This document shows, piece after piece, positions 11,201-17,041 of a DNA stretch of 43,663 bases. Within the stretch, counting starts at the first letter, position 1. The number at the start of each line of letters is the position of its first letter. The notes below the pieces were generated by a model. It had not been told where the DNA came from, did not search any database, and saw only the letters and a program-made list of their open reading frames with translations. Source of the DNA: an uncultured Bacteroidota bacterium (GTDB lineage Bacteria; Bacteroidota; Bacteroidia; Flavobacteriales; Schleiferiaceae); contig CAJXMS010000001.1 of the NCBI GenBank assembly GCA_913056475.1, positions 1 to 43,663 on the forward strand, read 5' to 3'. The position numbers and the translations under genes are program-made.

Positions 11201-12707
11201 AACCGAAGAAGATACCACCGACGAGGAGCCCAGTATCTTTGAGAAAATCCTGGCCCAAACAGCCCGCGTAGGAATGCTGCTCAAAAGTGCATCCGGGACC
11301 TACTCCCGCAGCCAAGGACAGATCTTGCCCGGCTTCCGCCATAATCCCCAGCTAGTAGGCCTCTCCGCGCCTACCAATAATTATGCCCCCGGCTTTGGCT
11401 TTACGGCGGGAAGCCAGCGCGACATCCGGGAACTGGCCGTTCGCAATGATTGGCTCGTCCTCAATGAAGACCTGAATAATCAATACAACCGCACCTTTAC
11501 CGAAAACATGAACTTCCGCGTTACCGCAGAGCCGTTAAAGGATTTCCGCATCATCCTTACCGCGCAGCAAAACAGCTCCAGCAACCTCAGCGAATTTTTC
11601 CGCTTTAATGACTCTATTCTTCAGCCGGACGGGACCTACGATCGCGGTTTTGAGAGCCAGAACACCTTTCAGCAGCGTTCTTTTTCCACTAGTTTTTTCA
11701 CCCTCAATACCGCCTTTAGCAGTGTAGAAAACCCCGATTTTGAGAGCCCGCTCTACGAGCAGTTCTTAGAAAACCGCCTTACGGTATCCCGCCGTTTGGC
11801 CAATCGCCTGGAACGCACCGGCCAGTCTGGCGACCTTGCCGTGACGGGCTATGAGGCCGAGCTTACCGGTAGTCCGGACTCCTCCAATTATGGCTATCGC
11901 TACTATAGCGTAGCCTCCCAGCCCGTTTTGATCACCTCCTTCCTGGCCGCCTACTCCGGCAATAGCGTGGAAAATTATGACTTGGGGGTGGAAAGCCGGA
12001 CCCCACTGCCCAACTGGCAAATAAATTACGATGGCCTCAATAAGCTGGACTTTATCAAAAAGTGGACCCAGAGCATCGTCCTTAAGCACACCTACCGCAG
12101 CACCTACTCCGCTAATAATATCACTACCAATCTATTGCGGCAAAAGGAACTGCAGGACTTTCCCCTCCAGGTGCCCCTGGACAATAATGGCGATCTGCTC
12201 CAGCCCAATCAAATCTCGGTCATCACCATTTCCGAGCAGTTTTCGCCCCTTATTGGTTTTGACGCCAAGCTGAAAAACAAAACCACCTTCCGCCTGGAAT
12301 ATAAACGGGATCGCAATATTGCGCTGAACCTTACCAACAATCAGATAACCGAAACCTACGGCCAGGAGTGGGTCATTGGAGCCGGCTATATAATTCCCGA
12401 CGTAAAGCTTAAATTTGTCAAATTAGGCAAGCGCAAAACCTCTCCGCAATCCAATTTGGAACTCAGAGCCGACGTGAGTCTGCGCAATAATGTTACCATC
12501 ATCCGCAAAATCCTGGAAGACGTGGTCCAGCCTACGGGGGGTCAACGCACCACCTCCGTAAAGCTCTCTGCTGATTACCAAATAAGCAGCCGGGTGCAAG
12601 CCAAGCTCTTTTACAATCTCAATGCGACCGAATTTCAAACCTCCCAGGCTTATCCCCTTACCACCAACCAGTTTGGCATCAGTGTCCGCCTTAACCTCGG
12701 TCGCTAA
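5289..12707 (+). CDS. sprA: T9SS outer-membrane translocon protein SprA (Sov)
   Basis: A 2472-residue protein, the size of known SprA/Sov proteins. A hydrophobic N-terminal signal (residues 1-28) is followed by the conserved SprA N-terminal region (IRPQGYAELRFGGR, about 165-180; KMKINFNYDTEATFNFENQ, about 215-235). Long stretches of alternating polar and aromatic residues run to the end (ISVRLNLGR), as expected for the giant 36-strand barrel. SprA forms the outer-membrane pore through which proteins with C-terminal T9SS domains leave; it works with PorV and Plug partners, none of which is encoded here. A Gly/Asn-rich loop lies near residues 1885-1905. The start overlaps the ruvA stop by one base. 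The frame is intact. Confidence 0.97.
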   Translation: MFGRLSGSLFLLGVPLLMVLQAARPVRAHLAYGQMSFPQQAKSDTNDPDTTLPYPFQQGQTGGVYGSGPGNVSEVVRFNPETGLYEVVTKIGSLEPKPPMVMTPEEYQDYVARKQANDYWKSKAQQNTGDQGDKDQDSDGLIPQITVDKEFFRRIFGSSTIDIRPQGYAELRFGGRLQKIDNPIIPERNRSTFTFDFDQRIQMNVTGNVGDKMKINFNYDTEATFNFENQVKLEYTGKEDEIIKKLELGNVNLPVNSSLITGAQSLFGVKGQFQFGKLTLTSVVSEQQSQTQSVNVQGGATTTEFEIWGDEYEANKHFFLSHYFRDNYEDFLENAPLITSPVQITKIEVWVTNTNQNTQDTRNLIAFMDLGENRGRAYRQDSLPGPDIFDNTATNGNLPDNLVNDLAPRTLENNYPGVRQVGQANAALNAAGFEEATDYIDLANARKLRPSEYDYNPQLGYVSLNSPLNQDEVLAVAFQYTANGRTFQVGEFSTDGVSPPQNLVVKMLKSTILDVSLPMWDLMMKNIYSLSAFQVSANDFRMQVMYRNDETGTPVPFLPETNLRDELLLRVMELDKVNNNNDPTPDGFFDFIPGVTIRPQNGRIIFPVLEPFGGNLRDKLNTKEMREQYVFSELYDSTRFVAQNQTNLNKYLIKGQFKSNSSSEIKLNAFNIPRGSVSVTAGGTQLTEGQDYTVDYNLGRVKILNEGILNSGIPIKVNYENNALFNFQTKTFAGLNADYRVNDNLNLGASVVHLNEKPLTQKVNLGDEPIANTMIGVNGNYDKEAPFLTRFVDAIPFIDTKAKSNINIQGEVARMLPGSPRGIEIGDEPTTYLDDFESSQTTIDIRNPMPWRLASVPGGQPNLFPEADLNSIASGFNRARLAWYTIDPLFHNNPSRTPDNITDNPRLQSTNDVRLVLIEEVFPNLDLDQSSPLNLATLDLAYYPSERGPYNLDVAPTGVSAGINTEGELESPGTRWAGIMRGINSTNFEQQNIEFVQFWMLNPFVGNDDPPDGGDFYINLGSISEDILKDAQQAIENGIPTDGTQQGLDSTRWGFATNVRPPVVAFGNDPNARDLQDVGYDLIDDEQEENWAGDPQYSNYLQRIANSLGQASQAYQQALEDPFADNFQYYRGDDLDQAGADILDRYRYYNNPEGNSDPTAVGGVTAFATNLPDIEDLNQDQTLSKTESYYQYKVSLRPEDLDEVGKNYITNITRTTSPEQPDGNQYQAEWIQFKVPVFNPDKTVGNIGDFRSIRFIRLFLKNFSQPVVLRFARMEFVRSEWRRYRFSLDGTRERLSQDDQENTLFEVNAVNIEQNGSRNPIPYVVPPGIDRQVLFGTTSANQQNEQALSLRILGLEDGDARAVFRNLDFDMRLYKRMKLFTHLESAAETDNLQDGDLTVFIRLGADYNLNYYEYEIPMEVTPWGSSDPNDVWPQANRFDFPLDILKEVKLERNRVYNQTGAPISDPFTRPRLNGNVTVVGQPNLGNVRTVLIGVRNPKKRLAGDGDDGLTKSAEVWINELRLTEFDQKGGWAANARVAATLADFANVSVSGRASTVGFGSLDQNVSEFQQEEVRAYNLQSSFQLGKFFSQESGLRIPMFFGRSEEWITPRFNPLDPDIEFDRALNNIENPNDQDSLQEAAQNYTRRRSLNFTNVRKTRSGKGQNNPMPWDVENISLTYSFNEVFRRNINTVFDRSVQHSGNINYTYRTKPLSVEPFKNIKWLQAQELAFIRDFNFYFYPKSFSAILKANRSYTSMQMRNTDALLSDIPSNLIGELEPTYNKNFTLNRDYNMLFDLSKSLRFDYNARMQSRVDELAGPPNSDSNRTEVMDNLRNLGRPINYHQTMNLTWEVPLSKFPLLDFATASATYTADYDWRAPSQTTRQRQGNTGGGNPGNPGGNNNQFNVNFGNTIQNNRQIRINSNFNFRSLYNKVPYLKEVLSQDQNKGGGGQRRRNNFLDRPGANLSAQNRKPQTEEDTTDEEPSIFEKILAQTARVGMLLKSASGTYSRSQGQILPGFRHNPQLVGLSAPTNNYAPGFGFTAGSQRDIRELAVRNDWLVLNEDLNNQYNRTFTENMNFRVTAEPLKDFRIILTAQQNSSSNLSEFFRFNDSILQPDGTYDRGFESQNTFQQRSFSTSFFTLNTAFSSVENPDFESPLYEQFLENRLTVSRRLANRLERTGQSGDLAVTGYEAELTGSPDSSNYGYRYYSVASQPVLITSFLAAYSGNSVENYDLGVESRTPLPNWQINYDGLNKLDFIKKWTQSIVLKHTYRSTYSANNITTNLLRQKELQDFPLQVPLDNNGDLLQPNQISVITISEQFSPLIGFDAKLKNKTTFRLEYKRDRNIALNLTNNQITETYGQEWVIGAGYIIPDVKLKFVKLGKRKTSPQSNLELRADVSLRNNVTIIRKILEDVVQPTGGQRTTSVKLSADYQISSRVQAKLFYNLNATEFQTSQAYPLTTNQFGISVRLNLGR

Positions 12708-12753
12708 GCTTAAAATAAAGGCGCAAAAACCCCGGCCATTTTCCCCATTGCTG

Positions 12754-12761
12754 TACATTTG
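12754..12761 (+). promoter_or_regulatory. promoter -7 box for gcvH
   Basis: TACATTTG is an exact match to TAnnTTTG and ends 21 bases before the gcvH ATG at 12783. It argues that gcvH-vanZ can be transcribed independently of sprA, and against a TTG start at 12759, which would lie inside the box. Confidence 0.65.
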
Positions 12762-12782
12762 TCCGCAAAGAGATCCCTGCTA

Positions 12783-13160
12783 ATGAATTTTCCAGAACAA
12801 CTCAAGTACACCAAAGACCACGAGTGGGTCAAAATTGAAGGAGATACCGCTACCGTGGGCATTACAGACTTTGCCCAAAGTGAGTTGGGCGACATTGTCT
12901 TTATCGAAGTAGAAACCGAAGGCGAGTCCCTGGATCAAGAAGAGGTATTTGGTTCCATCGAAGCCGTCAAAACCGTTTCGGACCTCTTCATGCCGGTATC
13001 CGGCGAGGTGACCGAATTCAATGAAGAGCTGGAAGAAACACCTGAGCTCGTCAATGAGGACCCGTACGAAAAAGGCTGGATCGTAAAGATCAAACTGAGC
13101 GACCCCGCCGAAGCCGAAGCCCTTATGAGCGCTGCCGATTACCAGGCCACCGTAGAGTAG
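12783..13160 (+). CDS. gcvH: glycine cleavage system H protein
   Basis: A 125-residue lipoyl carrier. I use the ATG at 12783 (MNFPEQLKYTKDHEWVK), which matches the usual H-protein start; an upstream TTG lies within the promoter. The lipoylated lysine is K63 in SIEAVKTVSDLFMP. H protein shuttles the aminomethyl group between the P, T and L proteins of glycine cleavage; those genes are not in the window. Its TAG shares a G with the GTG start of the next gene. Linkage of gcvH to sprA is, from memory, common in Bacteroidota and does not imply a shared pathway. Confidence 0.96.
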   Translation: MNFPEQLKYTKDHEWVKIEGDTATVGITDFAQSELGDIVFIEVETEGESLDQEEVFGSIEAVKTVSDLFMPVSGEVTEFNEELEETPELVNEDPYEKGWIVKIKLSDPAEAEALMSAADYQATVE

Positions 13161-13558
13161 TGTCTTCCCGCGCAAAACCCCCGTCTTGGCAGTACTTTAT
13201 GCCGGCTTTGGTCTGGGGCTTAATCCTGTCGTATTTCACGCTGCTCCCTTCCGATCAGCTGCCCGACAATATGCGCGCCCTCAATGACCTCTACATCCAT
13301 GCCGCCATTTATTTCTTTAGTGCATTCCTGTTGGTGCTTGGTTTTCAGCGCTTCCAGATCAATCGGCGCCTGAGCCTGCGGCAGCAGGCCCTGATTTTAT
13401 TCCTCTGTGTGGCCTACGGAGGCCTCATCGAGATCTTGCAAGGTACCCTGGTACCGGGAAGAGCCGCACAATGGTCCGATTTCTGGGCCAATGCCCTGGG
13501 CGCACTGCTCATCTTGATACTGCTGCGCGGGGTGCACCAAGTGTTTAAAAAGGCCTGA
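13160..13558 (+). CDS. VanZ family membrane protein
   Basis: A 132-residue protein with a GTG start overlapping the gcvH stop by one base. Four hydrophobic helices are visible (about 14-28, 44-64, 74-94 and 108-127). The features of small VanZ-like proteins are present: an early LPSDQLPDNM segment after helix 1, and AYGGLIEILQGTLVPGRAAQWSDFWANALGA with the conserved Glu and Asp residues near the end. VanZ was named from teicoplanin resistance, but the stand-alone members have no firm function. Coupling with gcvH is probably just shared expression. Confidence 0.88.
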   Translation: MSSRAKPPSWQYFMPALVWGLILSYFTLLPSDQLPDNMRALNDLYIHAAIYFFSAFLLVLGFQRFQINRRLSLRQQALILFLCVAYGGLIEILQGTLVPGRAAQWSDFWANALGALLILILLRGVHQVFKKA

Positions 13559-13647
13559 CGGCCAAAGGAGTAAGCCGGCCCAAAAGCAAAGGGAATGGCT
13601 TAAAAGAGGCCCCCTGCCACACGAAACAGCCAAAAGACCCGTTCTCT

Positions 13648-13681
13648 TTTTGGATAACTGATGGGAATATCAATATCTTTA
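13648..13681 (+). promoter_or_regulatory. candidate promoter for tonB (-33 and -7)
   Basis: A TTTTTG ending at 13652 and TATCTTTA at 13674-13681 are separated by 21 bases, the spacing of Bacteroidota -33/-7 elements. The -7 box has one mismatch to TAnnTTTG. The ATG follows at 13701. Confidence 0.5.
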
Positions 13682-13700
13682 ACCCCTCAAACCAATATGC

Positions 13701-14399
13701 ATGAAGCCTAAGAAGTCAGCCAAAGCGGACCTGGAAAATTACCGCTCCCTCTTTTTACAGTCGGGATTGGTCGTGGCCCTGCTCTTGTGCATCTTCCTGA
13801 TCCAATACAAAACCTACGAGAAGCAAGCCAAGGATCTGGGAGAAGTAGAAGTAGACGTGGAAGACGAAGTAGTCCCCATTACACAACGACAAACCAAGCC
13901 GCCCCCACCTCCGCCACCGCCGCCACCCGAAGTGATCGAGGTGGTAGAAGATGACGTAGAGCTCGATGATGAGCTCGAAATAGAATCTACCGAAACCGAT
14001 ATGATGGAAGAGGTAGAGCCCATCGAAATGGAACAGGAACAATCTTCCGAGGTGCTAAATTTCGCGGTTGTTGAATCTGTTCCCGTTTTCCCGGGCTGTG
14101 AAGATGCGAGCGATAAAAAGCAGTGCTTCAATCAGCAAATCATGAAGTACGTGGGCCGCAACTTTGAGTTTCCGGAAATGGCCAAGCAAATGGGCATTCA
14201 AGGGCGCGTATACGTGAGCTTCATCGTCGAGAAAGATGGCGACTTTTCCAATATCGAAGTAGTCCGCGGAGTAGATCCGATGATTGATAAGGAAGCCATT
14301 CGCGTGGTAAAATCTATGCCCAAAGTGACGCCCGCCAAGCAACGGGGACGCCCGGTGCGCATGAGTTTTACCCTGCCCATTAACGCTAAGCTTCAATAA
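13701..14399 (+). CDS. tonB: energy transducer TonB
   Basis: A 232-residue inner-membrane protein with the layout of Bacteroidota TonB: a short cytoplasmic N-terminus, one transmembrane helix (about 18-35), an acidic stretch, a run of ten prolines (about 67-76), a second strongly acidic segment (about 80-115), and the TonB C-terminal domain (about 130-232; GIQGRVYVSFIVEKDG and PVRMSFTLPI). It couples the proton-motive force from ExbBD to TonB-dependent receptors in the outer membrane. No exbBD or receptor gene is adjacent. It stands alone between the vanZ gene and a strong terminator. Confidence 0.93.
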   Translation: MKPKKSAKADLENYRSLFLQSGLVVALLLCIFLIQYKTYEKQAKDLGEVEVDVEDEVVPITQRQTKPPPPPPPPPPEVIEVVEDDVELDDELEIESTETDMMEEVEPIEMEQEQSSEVLNFAVVESVPVFPGCEDASDKKQCFNQQIMKYVGRNFEFPEMAKQMGIQGRVYVSFIVEKDGDFSNIEVVRGVDPMIDKEAIRVVKSMPKVTPAKQRGRPVRMSFTLPINAKLQ

Positions 14400-14424
14400 A
14401 AAAATAGCCCATAATTGCTTAACC

Positions 14425-14453
14425 AAAGGCCCTGCGCAGTCAGGGCCTTTTTT
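14425..14453 (+). terminator. intrinsic terminator after tonB
   Basis: A perfect 10-bp stem AAAGGCCCTG (14425-14434) with CAGGGCCTTT (14441-14450), a 6-base loop and a T run to 14453. It begins 26 bases after the tonB stop. Confidence 0.92.
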
Positions 14454-14464
14454 AATGAGTGTAG

Positions 14465-14583
14465 GTCTAGAAAGTCTAGTCTCACCGGCGGCGTGGAGTT
14501 CGCCCTCAAAATGCGCATCTCGCCAGTGGCGAGACTGCCCCCTTCGGCGTCCTACTGGTGCCTCTTTCCTGAACTTACTAGAC
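14465..14583 (+). repeat. palindromic intergenic element A (MITE- or REP-like)
   Basis: The element is bounded by a 6-bp inverted repeat, GTCTAG (14465-14470) and CTAGAC (14578-14583). Inside are a perfect 7-bp hairpin TCTCGCC/GGCGAGA (14518-14524 and 14528-14534), flanked by the core TCAAAATGCGCAT (14506-14518) and ACTGCCCCCTT (14534-14544), and an outer CGCC/GGCG pair (14501-14504 and 14546-14549). The same plan occurs in reverse orientation at 34387-34527. It fills most of the gap between tonB and cysQ. No gene is supported here. Confidence 0.6.
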
Positions 14584-14636
14584 GAGACACGCGAGCGTAC
14601 GGATAAATATTAATTAGTCTCATCAACTATATTCCC

Positions 14637-15455
14637 ATGGAACAGACCGAAACCAAAGTTCTTTTATTAGACGCCGTTGCCGCGGCGCGCCAAGCCAGTG
14701 TGGAAATTCTGGAAATATACGAAGGTGCCTTCTCCGTAGAGTACAAAGAAGACGATTCGCCCCTCACCATTGCGGACAAGCGGGCCCATAATGCTATAAG
14801 TAAGGCCCTAAAGCCTACGGGAATTCCAATCCTCAGTGAGGAAGGGAGGGATATACCCTACGCCGACCGTGAGCAATGGCGGGACCTCTGGATTGTAGAT
14901 CCGCTCGATGGAACCAAGGAGTTTGTTAAGCAAAATGGGGAGTTTACCGTAAACATTGCCCTGGTAGAACGAGGGGTTCCGGTATTGGGGGTGATTTTTG
15001 TCCCCGTGGAGGAAACCCTCTATTTCGCGGGGCAAGGCCTGGGGGCTTTCCGGCTGGATCAAGCTGCCCATGGCGAAGATTTTGAGCGCTGGGACGAACT
15101 TACCGCCAAGGCCACCCCGCTGCCCGAAAAGCAGGAGCGGCCCTTTACCATGGTAGGCAGTCGTAGCCATATGAACGAAGAAACGGCTGCTTTTTTTGAT
15201 AACATGCGCCGGGAGCATCCCGATCTCGAAATCGTATCCCGCGGCAGTAGCCTCAAAATTTGCATGGTGGCCGAGGGAAGCGCCGATGTTTATCCGCGCT
15301 TTGCCCCCACCATGGAGTGGGATACCGCCGCCGGCCACGCTATTGCCAAAGAGAGTGGCCTGGAAATTTATCAAGCCGAGCATGGCGAAACCCCGCTTCA
15401 GTACAATAAAGCGGACTTACTCAATCCCTGGTTTATCGTCAAGCAAAAAGCTTAG
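14637..15455 (+). CDS. cysQ: 3'(2'),5'-bisphosphate nucleotidase CysQ
   Basis: A 272-residue enzyme of the inositol monophosphatase superfamily. The metal-binding motifs are visible: LSEEG (about 67-71), WIVDPLDGTKEF (about 85-96, D88, D91) and EWDTAAGHAI (about 221-230). CysQ hydrolyses 3'-phosphoadenosine 5'-phosphate to AMP and so clears the by-product of sulfate assimilation and sulfotransferases. The length and the GTKEFVKQNGEFTVNIAL stretch favour CysQ over SuhB. It stands alone, with no sulfate-assimilation genes near it. The stop codon is 3 bases before the palindrome at 15459, so the 3' end of its mRNA overlaps the control region of the cox cluster. Confidence 0.93.
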   Translation: MEQTETKVLLLDAVAAARQASVEILEIYEGAFSVEYKEDDSPLTIADKRAHNAISKALKPTGIPILSEEGRDIPYADREQWRDLWIVDPLDGTKEFVKQNGEFTVNIALVERGVPVLGVIFVPVEETLYFAGQGLGAFRLDQAAHGEDFERWDELTAKATPLPEKQERPFTMVGSRSHMNEETAAFFDNMRREHPDLEIVSRGSSLKICMVAEGSADVYPRFAPTMEWDTAAGHAIAKESGLEIYQAEHGETPLQYNKADLLNPWFIVKQKA

Positions 15456-15458
15456 AAA

Positions 15459-15480
15459 GATTCTAAGTTAGAATCATTCT
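15459..15480. promoter_or_regulatory. compound palindrome, candidate operator of the cox cluster
   Basis: GATTCTAA (15459-15466) and TTAGAATC (15468-15475) form a perfect 17-bp palindrome with a single central base. It overlaps a second perfect palindrome, AGAAT-C-ATTCT (15470-15480). The result is three ATTCT-type half-sites in alternating orientation, ending 3 bases before the -33 element of the next promoter. No T run follows, so a terminator is unlikely. A dimeric regulator binding here is an inference. Confidence 0.55.
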
Positions 15481-15483
15481 ATC

Positions 15484-15514
15484 TTGGGAAACGCTTCCCC
15501 ATGCTGTACTTTTG
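15484..15514 (+). promoter_or_regulatory. promoter of the heme o synthase / cytochrome oxidase run
   Basis: TTG at 15484-15486 and TACTTTTG at 15507-15514 are 20 bases apart, a good Bacteroidota -33/-7 pair. The TTG start codon of ctaB follows at 15537. Confidence 0.75.
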
Positions 15515-15536
15515 CCCTTTCAAAATCCTCCCCTAA

Positions 15537-16436
15537 TTGGCGCAGTCCCGCACGCATGCTCTGGCCCTTTTAAACCCCGCTAAATGGGCAGCCGTAGCTG
15601 AGCTTACCAAAGCCCGGCTCAACCTTAGTGTGGTCTATTCTGCGCTGGCCGGGTATTTTTTAGGGGCCGGAACCCTGGAATGGTTGCCCTTGCTCTTCCT
15701 GTCTTTGGGGGGCTACCTGGTAGTGGGTGGTGCCAATGGTTTTAATCAGGTCATTGAACGCGATCGGGACAAAAAAATGCAGCGCACGCAAAACCGGCCC
15801 ATTCCCACGGGAAGGCTTTCGGTAATGGAGGCCATGATAGCTTCTACGCTCATGGCTCTTGTGGGGCTTTTCTTGCTTTACCTGATCAATCCATTGGCTT
15901 TCACATTTGGCGCCGGCGCCTTGTTTATCTACGCCGTGGTTTATACGCCCTTAAAGGCAGGCGGCCCCTTGGCGGTGTTCGTGGGGGCTATTCCCGGTGC
16001 AATCCCCGCTTTACTGGGCTGGGTGGCCGCGACCAATGACTTCGACGTTGAGCCGGGTACCTTATTTGCCATTCAGTTTCTCTGGCAGTTTACTCACTTT
16101 TGGGCGATAGCCTGGGTGGCCTATGATGACTACGGCCGGGCGGGCTATAATTTACTTCCCTCCGGTAAACGCGATGCGAAAAGCGCCCGGCAAATCATCC
16201 TTTACACCATCGCGCTGGTTACGGTTTCCATCCTTCCGGCCTGGGGCTTGACCGGTGGCCTCACCCTCTCGCTTTGGGGAGGGGTGGTGGCCTTACTCCT
16301 CGGCTTGGCTCTACTGGTTCTGGCGGTACAATTGGCCCGGGGACGTCAAAAGCAAGATGCCCGCCGGCTTATGATCGGCAGTGTGGTGTACCTGCCCCTC
16401 TTACAGTTACTTTACGTAATCGATAAATTCATTTAG
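15537..16436 (+). CDS. ctaB: protoheme IX farnesyltransferase (heme o synthase)
   Basis: A 299-residue polytopic UbiA-family enzyme with about nine membrane helices. The prenyl-diphosphate site reads NQVIERDRDKKMQRTQNRPI (N70, E74, D76, D78); the first aspartate of the usual NxxxDxxxD is Glu, which I believe is normal in Bacteroidota members. The second polar loop reads YDDYGRAGYNLLPSG (about 196-210). The enzyme adds farnesyl to heme b to make heme o, the precursor of heme a for aa3-type oxidases. The start is TTG at 15537, 22 bases after an exact -7 box; the next in-frame ATG is internal to the domain. First gene of the oxidase run. Confidence 0.94.
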   Translation: MAQSRTHALALLNPAKWAAVAELTKARLNLSVVYSALAGYFLGAGTLEWLPLLFLSLGGYLVVGGANGFNQVIERDRDKKMQRTQNRPIPTGRLSVMEAMIASTLMALVGLFLLYLINPLAFTFGAGALFIYAVVYTPLKAGGPLAVFVGAIPGAIPALLGWVAATNDFDVEPGTLFAIQFLWQFTHFWAIAWVAYDDYGRAGYNLLPSGKRDAKSARQIILYTIALVTVSILPAWGLTGGLTLSLWGGVVALLLGLALLVLAVQLARGRQKQDARRLMIGSVVYLPLLQLLYVIDKFI

Positions 16437-16438
16437 GC

Positions 16439-17020
16439 GTGGCTGAACTCCTACCCGAACAAAAAAAGAAGGTCCAAAAGCCCCTCCTCTGGGTAGGTTT
16501 AGCCAGCATTGCTATGACTTTTGCCGGGCTCACCAGTGGCTATGTGGTAAGCCGCTCTTCCCTCCTGGCCGATAATGAATGGCTGCAGTTTGCCCTGCCT
16601 ACGGAGTTTACCGCCGCCACCGTGGTTATACTGCTCAGCAGCGTTACTATGATCTGGGCCGTAAATCGATTCCGGCGTGGCTATCGGCAAACGGGGCTGC
16701 TGGCCCTCGTGCTCACCTTTCTCCTGGGATTTTCCTTTGCCTTTCTTCAATACTATGGCTGGCAAGACCTGCTCGACCGAGGCTTGTTCTTTACCGGGCC
16801 CAAAAGCAATACGGCCATTAGCTGGGTGTATGTCATCACCTTTCTCCACTGGCTTCACCTTATCTCCGGGCTTTTTGTGCTTTTATTTACCCTGCATAAG
16901 GCCCGTCTGGGGAAGTATACGGCCCAAGATTCTCAAGGCGTAGCGGTAAGTGGCATCTACTGGCATTTTTTGGATGGCCTCTGGATTTACCTCTTCCTTT
17001 TTTTATCTTTTATTCGCTAA
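16439..17020 (+). CDS. cytochrome c oxidase subunit III family protein (short form)
   Basis: A 193-residue protein with five hydrophobic helices (about 16-36, 53-73, 83-103, 124-147 and 173-191). The subunit III signatures FLHWLHLISGLFVL (about 132-145) and YWHFLDGLWIYLFLF are present. It starts with GTG two bases after the ctaB stop, so it is probably coupled. Subunit III stabilises the catalytic core of heme-copper oxidases. A second, longer subunit III follows directly; paired copies of this kind occur in Bacteroidota oxidase clusters. The catalytic subunits I and II are not in the window. Confidence 0.9.
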   Translation: MAELLPEQKKKVQKPLLWVGLASIAMTFAGLTSGYVVSRSSLLADNEWLQFALPTEFTAATVVILLSSVTMIWAVNRFRRGYRQTGLLALVLTFLLGFSFAFLQYYGWQDLLDRGLFFTGPKSNTAISWVYVITFLHWLHLISGLFVLLFTLHKARLGKYTAQDSQGVAVSGIYWHFLDGLWIYLFLFLSFIR

Positions 17021-17041
17021 ACTTGCAAAAAAATTACGCAC

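Noticed and set aside
12759..12782. Upstream TTG start extending GcvH by eight residues
   Set aside because: The codon lies within the -7 promoter box, and H proteins normally start close to the MNFPEQLKYTKDHEW segment.
14415..14606. 63-codon open frame between tonB and cysQ
   Set aside because: It begins inside the tonB terminator and runs through palindromic element A; the frame follows from the repeat, not from a gene.
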